From contig JACKDN010000004.1 in assembly GCA_020633465.1 (NCBI GenBank), positions 434,001 to 498,000 on the forward strand: DNA of 64,000 nucleotides, in the 5' to 3' direction. Of the stretch, positions 59,042-64,000 are shown piece after piece. Origin of the DNA: Myxococcales bacterium. GTDB taxonomy: Bacteria; Myxococcota_A; Bradymonadia; UBA7976; UBA1532. A model generated the notes under the pieces. It searched no databases. It saw only the letters and a list, made by a program, of their open reading frames with translations, and was not told the DNA's origin. Positions within the stretch are counted from its first letter, which is position 1, and every line of letters begins with the position of its first letter. The translations under genes and the position numbers were made by a program.

Positions 59042-59973
59042 TCAGGGCAGGCGGGTCCAGGCGGGATCGCACGCGGCGCCCGGGTGGCCGTCCGCGTCGC
59101 GCTGCAGACCCCACAGCGACACCGGGCCGGTCACCTCGCCCGCGAAGGGATCGACCACGCCGCCCGTGTCGTCCTCGACCGCGAAGTGCAGGTGCGGCGC
59201 GCTGGAGTAGCCGCTCGAGCCGACGCGGCCCAGCGCGTCGCCGCAGCGCACGACGTCGCCCACCGCGACCGTCACCGACCCCTGCTTCAGGTGCAGGTAC
59301 TGGGTCACCCAGCCGTTGGCGTGGCGCAGGTGCACGCGGTTGGCGCCCAGCGGGTGGCCGTCGCAGGTCACGTCGACCGACTGCACGTCGCCGTGGCAGC
59401 GATCGTAGAAGCCGTCCTCGACGCGGATGACCTCGCCGCCGGCCGCGGCCACCACGCGCGCCGAGCCCCGATCCATGGTGGTGAAGCCGCCGCGCAGCAT
59501 GAAATCGGTGCCCTCGTGGCCGTCGTAGCAGGCCGGGAAGCCCTCGCCATCGAAGTTGGTGCACACGACGCGGCGGCCGTCGGCGGGATCGTGATCCACG
59601 CCGAAGCGCGGGACGACGAAGATCAGCCCACGATCGTCCGGGTGCACCGGGAAGGCGAAGCGCGGCAGCTCGTCCGGCGCGGGATCGCGCAGCGGCGGCG
59701 GCGCGGCGTCTGGCGGCGGCGCGGCGTCACGTCGCGCGGCGTCAGGCGGCGCGGCGTCAGGCAGCGCGGCGTCGGGCGCGATCTCGGCGTCGGCGCCCGG
59801 CGCGGCGGCCGCGTCCCCGCGGCCTCGGCGTCGAGGGAGCCGGCGTCGAGGGTCGCCCGCGCGGCGTCCGTCGCGCCGCCGTCGGGGGCCGCCGCGTCGT
59901 CGTCGGCCGGGGCGCACGCGCACAGCGCCGCCACCACGAAGCCCCACCGCCACGGTCGTCGGATCGGGATCAC
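59042..59973 (-). CDS. M23 family metallopeptidase lipoprotein, frame shifted once
   Basis: Start GTG at 59973 gives a lipoprotein signal (WRWGFVVAALCACAP) and an Asp/Ala linker (DAAAPDGGATDAARATLDAG). At about 59818 the reading shifts frame, as if one C were missing, and continues as DAAAAPGADAEIAPDAALPD into the catalytic part. This has GHEGTDFMLRGG (first His and Asp zinc ligands), HLRHANGWVTQYLHL and SSAPHLHFAVEDD (HxH zinc ligands). M23 enzymes cut peptidoglycan cross-bridges. The intact catalytic domain suggests the frameshift is a sequencing artefact. Confidence 0.8.
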
Positions 59974-60053
59974 CGCGCCATGGTGGCGACGCGGGGTCCG
60001 CCGGGTCAATCGGCGCGTTGACACCACCCGGTGCCCCGCCTACGGTCGCCGCC

Positions 60054-60893
60054 ATGCGCACCCTGCTCGTCCCCTGCTTGTTGCTGCTCGCCTGCGGCGG
60101 CGCGCCCCCGCCGGCGCCCGCCGGCGCCCCGGCCGAGGATCCCGATCTGGCCGGCCTGCCCGATCCGCACCGCCCGACGCTGCAGGCGTACCTGGTGCTG
60201 ACGCGCGATCCCGCCGCCATGCAGGATCCGGCCGCGGTCGCCGCGATGTGGGACGCCGTGCACGGCAAGACCCCGCGCTACGCCCCCATCCGCGGGCACG
60301 TCCGCTGGGTGCCGGGCGATTACGCGCTGGACGTCGAGCTCGACTTCGCCGATCTGCCCCACCCCCGCTTCTCGACCGAGCGCCTCGCGCCCATCCTCGC
60401 CGCCCTGCCGCCCGCCGAGCGGGCCAAGGCCGAGCAGGCGACGCTGGGCGTGCTGTTCCAGAGCCGCGTCGACGCCCTGCCCGACGGCAACCACATCCGC
60501 CTCGCGGGCGCGGCCGCGCTGTACGCCGCCGATCGCTACGACGGCGTCGTCGTCGACCTGCTGGCCCGCCGGGCCTGGACGCCCGCCGCCTGGCACGCCG
60601 AGCTCGCGGGCCCCGCCCTGTCGGACCGCCAGCGCCGCTTCGTGCGCGCCGGCGACACCCTGCTGACCCGCGGCAACCCGAAGTTCGGCGCGCCCGACGT
60701 GCGCGTGGTCGGCGTGACGAAGGCCAACCTGGCCGCCGCGCAGGCCCGCTTCGCCGCCCTCGACCGGCGCGCGCTCGCCCGCGGCGGCGCGGTCGGCGAC
60801 ACGGTGCGGCTGCCCGGCGGCGATCCGATCACCCTCGCGGCCTGCGGCAGCCCACCGGCCGACGCCGCGTGCGTCCAGGTGCCCGCCCCCTGA
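60054..60893 (+). CDS. Lipoprotein of unknown function
   Basis: 279 residues from the ATG at 60054. Lipobox LLLLAC, short Pro/Ala spacer, then a soluble domain with DYALDVELDFADLPHPRFST and RLAGAAALYAADRYDGVVVD. No recognised family and no catalytic motif. Divergent from the M23 peptidase gene (80 bp). Confidence 0.75.
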   Translation: MRTLLVPCLLLLACGGAPPPAPAGAPAEDPDLAGLPDPHRPTLQAYLVLTRDPAAMQDPAAVAAMWDAVHGKTPRYAPIRGHVRWVPGDYALDVELDFADLPHPRFSTERLAPILAALPPAERAKAEQATLGVLFQSRVDALPDGNHIRLAGAAALYAADRYDGVVVDLLARRAWTPAAWHAELAGPALSDRQRRFVRAGDTLLTRGNPKFGAPDVRVVGVTKANLAAAQARFAALDRRALARGGAVGDTVRLPGGDPITLAACGSPPADAACVQVPAP

Positions 60894-60991
60894 CCCCGCG
60901 CGCCCCGTCGGTCGCCCTGGTCTTCCTCCCCTTTGACGCCCGACGCGCCCCGCGGTCATGCTGAGGCATCGCGTCCCACTCTCGAGGGCTC

Positions 60992-61507
60992 ATGCCCAGC
61001 CGCCGTGTCCGCATCCCGCTCCTGTTGTTGCTGCTCGGCGGCAGCGTCGCGTTGCTGCTGCGACCCCAAGAGAACGAGGTGGTCATCGAGAGCCGCTGGA
61101 CGGTGGTCGAGGCGCCCTCACCCGCGGGCCGCTGCCCCCCGCCCGCCCCCGAGCAGGCGCACTGGCAGATCGCGGTCGTCGGCGACTTCGACCTGTTCGA
61201 GCGCAGCGCGCTGCACTTCCTGGGGCCCACCTGCGGCGACGCCTGTACGCATCAGGTGGACGTCGAGGTGCAGCCCCGTTGGGTCGATCGCCCAGGCTGG
61301 TTCACCGGCTTCGGGCACTTGGACATCCCCATCACCATCCGCCGCCGCGTGGGTGATTGCCACGACGTGACGCGGCTGCGTCTCGACATCCGGGTGGATC
61401 AGGGCGTGCGGGGCAACGAGCGCATGTCGATGTACCACGCCGGGCGCATCGTCGGCGGCGGCATCCGCTCGCTGCACGCCCAGGGCACCATCCGCAGCGA
61501 GAACTGA
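60992..61507 (+). CDS. Membrane-anchored protein of unknown function
   Basis: 171 residues. An N-terminal membrane anchor (residues 8-24) precedes an extracytoplasmic beta-rich domain with four Cys (RCPPPAPEQ, PTCGDACTHQ, DCHDVTRL) likely in disulfides. No family recognised. It follows the lipoprotein gene at 60054 by 98 bp and faces the REC-HDOD gene (5 bp between stops). Confidence 0.75.
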   Translation: MPSRRVRIPLLLLLLGGSVALLLRPQENEVVIESRWTVVEAPSPAGRCPPPAPEQAHWQIAVVGDFDLFERSALHFLGPTCGDACTHQVDVEVQPRWVDRPGWFTGFGHLDIPITIRRRVGDCHDVTRLRLDIRVDQGVRGNERMSMYHAGRIVGGGIRSLHAQGTIRSEN

Positions 61508-61512
61508 CCGCG

Positions 61513-62829
61513 TCAGCGCGCGAGCAGCGAACGCTTGCCGCGGGCCATCGCCTCGCGCATCAGCTCGCCCAGCCGCGCGTCACCGAGGCTCCGCTCCAGC
61601 GCGCGCTCGGCGTCGGTGCGGGGCGGCACGGGCACCAGGGGGGCCACCCCCAGCGAGGCCACCACGACGCGCCGCGCCAGGCGGCACACGGTGGTGAGGC
61701 CGTCACCGAGCGCCTGGCCCGGCGGCACGTCGGCGGCGTAGCCCCGCGCCAGATCGCGATAGCGCTGCGGCAGCTTCCAGGCGGCCAGCAGCGCGTCGCC
61801 CACTTCGACGTGGGTGCCCCGCACCAGGCGCGCCACCTCGGGCACCGGATCGGGCCCGAGCGTCGCGCCGAACAGCTGAATCGCGGCCTGGAACGCGCCG
61901 ACCTCGCCGACCGCCATGAACAGCGCCATCGTGTGCGCCTGGTCCGCGAAGGGCTCGCCGCGCTCCTCGGCGATCGCCTGCGCGAGCACCGCGGTGAGGA
62001 AGTGCACCAGCCACAGGACGCCGAGCTGCTGCTTCAGGCCCGGGTGGTCGGCGTCGTAGGTCGAGCGCATGCACACGGTGACCGCGTTGGACAGGGCGCG
62101 CCGCGCGCCGACCCGCGCCAGCGCCTCTCGCGCCGAGCGCGCGCCGCCGGCGCGGCCGCCGCCCATCTCGGCGAGGCGCATGATGGCCCGCGACAGCAGG
62201 GGGTCGGCCTCGATGAGGTCGAAGACGGCGTCGGTGTCGACGCGGGCGCCGTCGGACAGGGCCATCACCCGCCGCACCGTCCCGAGGGGCACGGGCAGCG
62301 TCAGCTCGCCGCCCTTGGCGCGGCGCACGATGCTCTGCTCGCGCTCCGAGCGTTGCGCGCCGGGCCCCGGGTGGGGCGCCTCGGCGCCCGCCGCGCCGAT
62401 GTCGACGGGCGGCAGGCTGCCCGGCGGCGCGCTGACGCCCGCGCCGCTCGGCCGCCCCAGCCGCGCCTCGACCCGCCGCAGCGCGTCGCGCAGGTCGACG
62501 CGATTGACCGGCTTCACGAGGAAGTCGACGGCGCCGTTGCGCAGCGCGGCCACCGCGTCGTCGAACTCGGGGTTGCCGCTGGCGTAGACGATGGGCAGCT
62601 CGAGGCCCATGGCGCGGACCGAGTCGACCAGCTCGTGGCCGTCGACGCCGGGCATCAGCACGTCGACCACCACCGCCATGGGCCGCAGCCCGGCCTCGAG
62701 CCGCGCCAGCGCCCCGGCGGCGTCGTAGAAGACCTCGACCGGATGCCCCAACACCTCGAGCTGCCGCGCCAACGCCTCGGCCGCCGCCGGCTCGTCGTCG
62801 ACGACCAGGACGGTGCGGTCCCCCACCAT
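61513..62829 (-). CDS. Response regulator with HDOD output domain
   Basis: 438 residues. Receiver domain (1-125) with Asp11/Asp12, phospho-acceptor Asp56 (VVVDVLMPG) and Lys in FLVKPVN. A Pro/Ala/Gly-rich linker precedes an HDOD domain (about 175-395; LPVPLGTVRRVMALSDGARV, ALFMAVGEVGAFQAAIQLFG). The HD metal residues are not obvious, so the output is probably protein interaction. Its kinase partner is not adjacent. Divergent from the NtrC-like gene at the end of the window. Confidence 0.92.
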   Translation of the reverse strand: MVGDRTVLVVDDEPAAAEALARQLEVLGHPVEVFYDAAGALARLEAGLRPMAVVVDVLMPGVDGHELVDSVRAMGLELPIVYASGNPEFDDAVAALRNGAVDFLVKPVNRVDLRDALRRVEARLGRPSGAGVSAPPGSLPPVDIGAAGAEAPHPGPGAQRSEREQSIVRRAKGGELTLPVPLGTVRRVMALSDGARVDTDAVFDLIEADPLLSRAIMRLAEMGGGRAGGARSAREALARVGARRALSNAVTVCMRSTYDADHPGLKQQLGVLWLVHFLTAVLAQAIAEERGEPFADQAHTMALFMAVGEVGAFQAAIQLFGATLGPDPVPEVARLVRGTHVEVGDALLAAWKLPQRYRDLARGYAADVPPGQALGDGLTTVCRLARRVVVASLGVAPLVPVPPRTDAERALERSLGDARLGELMREAMARGKRSLLAR

Positions 62830-63015
62830 CGAACTCCCCCACGCACGAGCCGCGATACGCTGCGCCGGCCCGAGAAGGGCGAGAGACCGCGCGCACGCCC
62901 ACCGGGGGCAGACGATAGCAAACCGGGCGCGCCGGGCGGAAGCGCGCCGCCGCCCGCTCAACCTCTCGGCCCGACGATCCGTAGACCACCACATCGGAAG
63001 CCATCGGAGACGAAC

Positions 63016-64000
63016 ATGCCGGCCGCCCAGCCCCCTCAGCCCGCGCGTGTGCTCGTCGTCGACGACGACGAGCTGATCCTGCGGTCGTGCAAGTGGATCC
63101 TGCGGCAGCCCGACCTGGAAGTGGCCCTCTGCAGCGACGGCGCGCAAGCCCTCGAAGCGATGCGGCGACACACCTACGACGTCGTGCTGACCGATCTGAC
63201 CATGCCGGGCATCGACGGCCACGCGCTGCTGAAGCGCATCAAGCGCGACTGGCCGACGGTCGAGGTGGTCATCATGACCGCCAACGGCTCGATCCCCAGC
63301 GCCGTCGAGGCCACGCGCGACGGCGCCCACGAGTACGTCCAGAAGCCCTTCAGCGTCGAGGCCCTGCAGGCGACGGTGCGCCAGGCGGCGCGGGTGAAGC
63401 GCCTGCGCGACGAGAACGACGCGCTGCGCCGGCAGCTGGCGGCCCACCGCGGCAACCCCGGGCTCGAGAGCCGCGCGCCGGCCATGCGGGCGGCCCTCGA
63501 CCGCCTGCGCGCCGCGGTGCCGGTCGACGCCACGGTGCTGCTGCTGGGCGAGGTGGGCAGCGGCCGCGGCCACCTCGCCCGCGCCCTGCACGATCTGGGG
63601 CCGCGCGCCGGCCAGCCCTTCGTCGCCATCCCCTCGGCGGCGCTGGGCACCCCCGGCAACACGGTCGACGACGTCTTCGCGCGCGCCGCCGGCGGCACCC
63701 TCTTCCTGCGCGACGTCGAGCACGCCACGCCCGAGGCCCAGCGCGCGCTCGAGGATCGCTTGCGGGCCGCCGCCGCGAAGCCCCGGCCGTCGGTGCGCGT
63801 GGTCGCGTCCGGCCCCGAGGGCCTCGCCGAGCCGTCCGAGGCCGGGGGGCTCGGCGCCGACCTGCTGTACCTGCTGCGCGCCGTCGAGATCGAGGTCCCG
63901 CCCCTGCGCGCGCGCCGCGAGGACATCGCGCGCCTGGCCACGACGATGCTGACCCACGCCGCCGAGCGCCTCGGCCGGCCCCCGCCCCGCCTGGCGCCCG
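63016..64000 (+). CDS. NtrC-like response regulator with degenerate AAA+ domain (3' end outside the window)
   Basis: The first 328 residues are seen. Receiver domain (about 10-125) is normal: Asp16-18, phospho-acceptor Asp60 (LTDLTMPG), Lys110 in VQKPF. The AAA+ part has lost key features: Walker A is GEVGSGRG with Arg184 in place of Lys, the segment that should hold ELFG...GAFTGA is missing (SAALGTPGNTVDDVFARAAG), and Walker B is LFLRDV in place of LFLDEI. The end of the domain (VEIEVPPLRARREDIARLA) is conserved. It probably cannot activate sigma-54, and may act as a phosphorylation-dependent regulator by other means. Confidence 0.88.
   Translation, partial: MPAAQPPQPARVLVVDDDELILRSCKWILRQPDLEVALCSDGAQALEAMRRHTYDVVLTDLTMPGIDGHALLKRIKRDWPTVEVVIMTANGSIPSAVEATRDGAHEYVQKPFSVEALQATVRQAARVKRLRDENDALRRQLAAHRGNPGLESRAPAMRAALDRLRAAVPVDATVLLLGEVGSGRGHLARALHDLGPRAGQPFVAIPSAALGTPGNTVDDVFARAAGGTLFLRDVEHATPEAQRALEDRLRAAAAKPRPSVRVVASGPEGLAEPSEAGGLGADLLYLLRAVEIEVPPLRARREDIARLATTMLTHAAERLGRPPPRLAP

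Overview
The window is very GC-rich (most third codon positions are G or C), densely coded on both strands, and reads like a chromosomal segment of a myxobacterium-like bacterium (phylum Myxococcota; class not resolvable by eye). The signs are a membrane Ser/Thr protein kinase, NtrC-type regulators with their histidine kinases, HDOD proteins, many lipoproteins with Asp/Ala/Pro-rich linkers, DUF2330 and PEGA proteins, a TonB system next to its receptor, a bacterial Thg1-like protein and a one-chain biotin carboxylase. No rRNA, tRNA, CRISPR array, prophage or complete insertion sequence was seen.

Layout. 1-8020: the 3' end of a sensor kinase, then a tightly packed minus-strand operon exbB-exbD-tonB-TonB-dependent receptor-lipoprotein-Ser/Thr kinase. 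It lies downstream of an array of TGTCCGG half-sites (8139-8199). 8021-8661 is a structured non-coding region holding that array, a 187-bp imperfect inverted repeat, three 7-bp direct repeats and a sigma-54-like promoter. That promoter precedes an NtrC/NtrB pair (8662-11300). 11314-20041: a Cys-rich lipoprotein, an outer-membrane protein overlapping a PRPP synthetase, a channel-like multi-TM protein, DUF2330 protein, mannose-6-phosphate isomerase and a pseudouridine synthase. 20136-23415: small genes, a Uma2-like nuclease gene of different base composition, and RNase HI. 23652-30972: two large exported proteins, a GH1 lipoprotein and a teneurin-like RHS lipoprotein. 30973-36328: a Bcr-type efflux pump divergent from a YhaO/YhaN (SbcD/Rad50-like) pair broken by frameshifts. 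36354-43343: a lipoprotein, a PhoD-type phosphatase, a metallo-hydrolase, an acetyltransferase, a Nudix enzyme and the Thg1-like protein. 43333-48510: a 1725-residue carboxylase with the domain order of eukaryotic acetyl-CoA carboxylase, overlapping the Thg1 gene. 48583-53813: HDOD protein, Coq4-like protein, a 216-bp MITE inserted at the stop codon of a KAS III-like gene, a fructosamine-kinase-like protein and DoxX. 53941-62829: mainly exported or lipid-anchored proteins, a CBS protein, an M23 peptidase and a REC-HDOD regulator. The window ends inside an NtrC-like regulator whose AAA+ domain lacks the key motifs.

Five genes (tonB, yhaO, yhaN, the lipoprotein at 39192 and the M23 peptidase) are split between reading frames, almost always in GC-saturated low-complexity linkers. 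Long genes such as the 5.5-kb RHS gene and the 5.2-kb carboxylase are intact. Base-calling indels are the simplest explanation for most of these splits, but the yhaN gene has so many that real decay cannot be excluded. The most notable content is the eukaryote-like carboxylase coupled to Thg1, the phased operator array ahead of the TonB operon, the degenerate NtrC, the teneurin-like RHS protein and the MITE.
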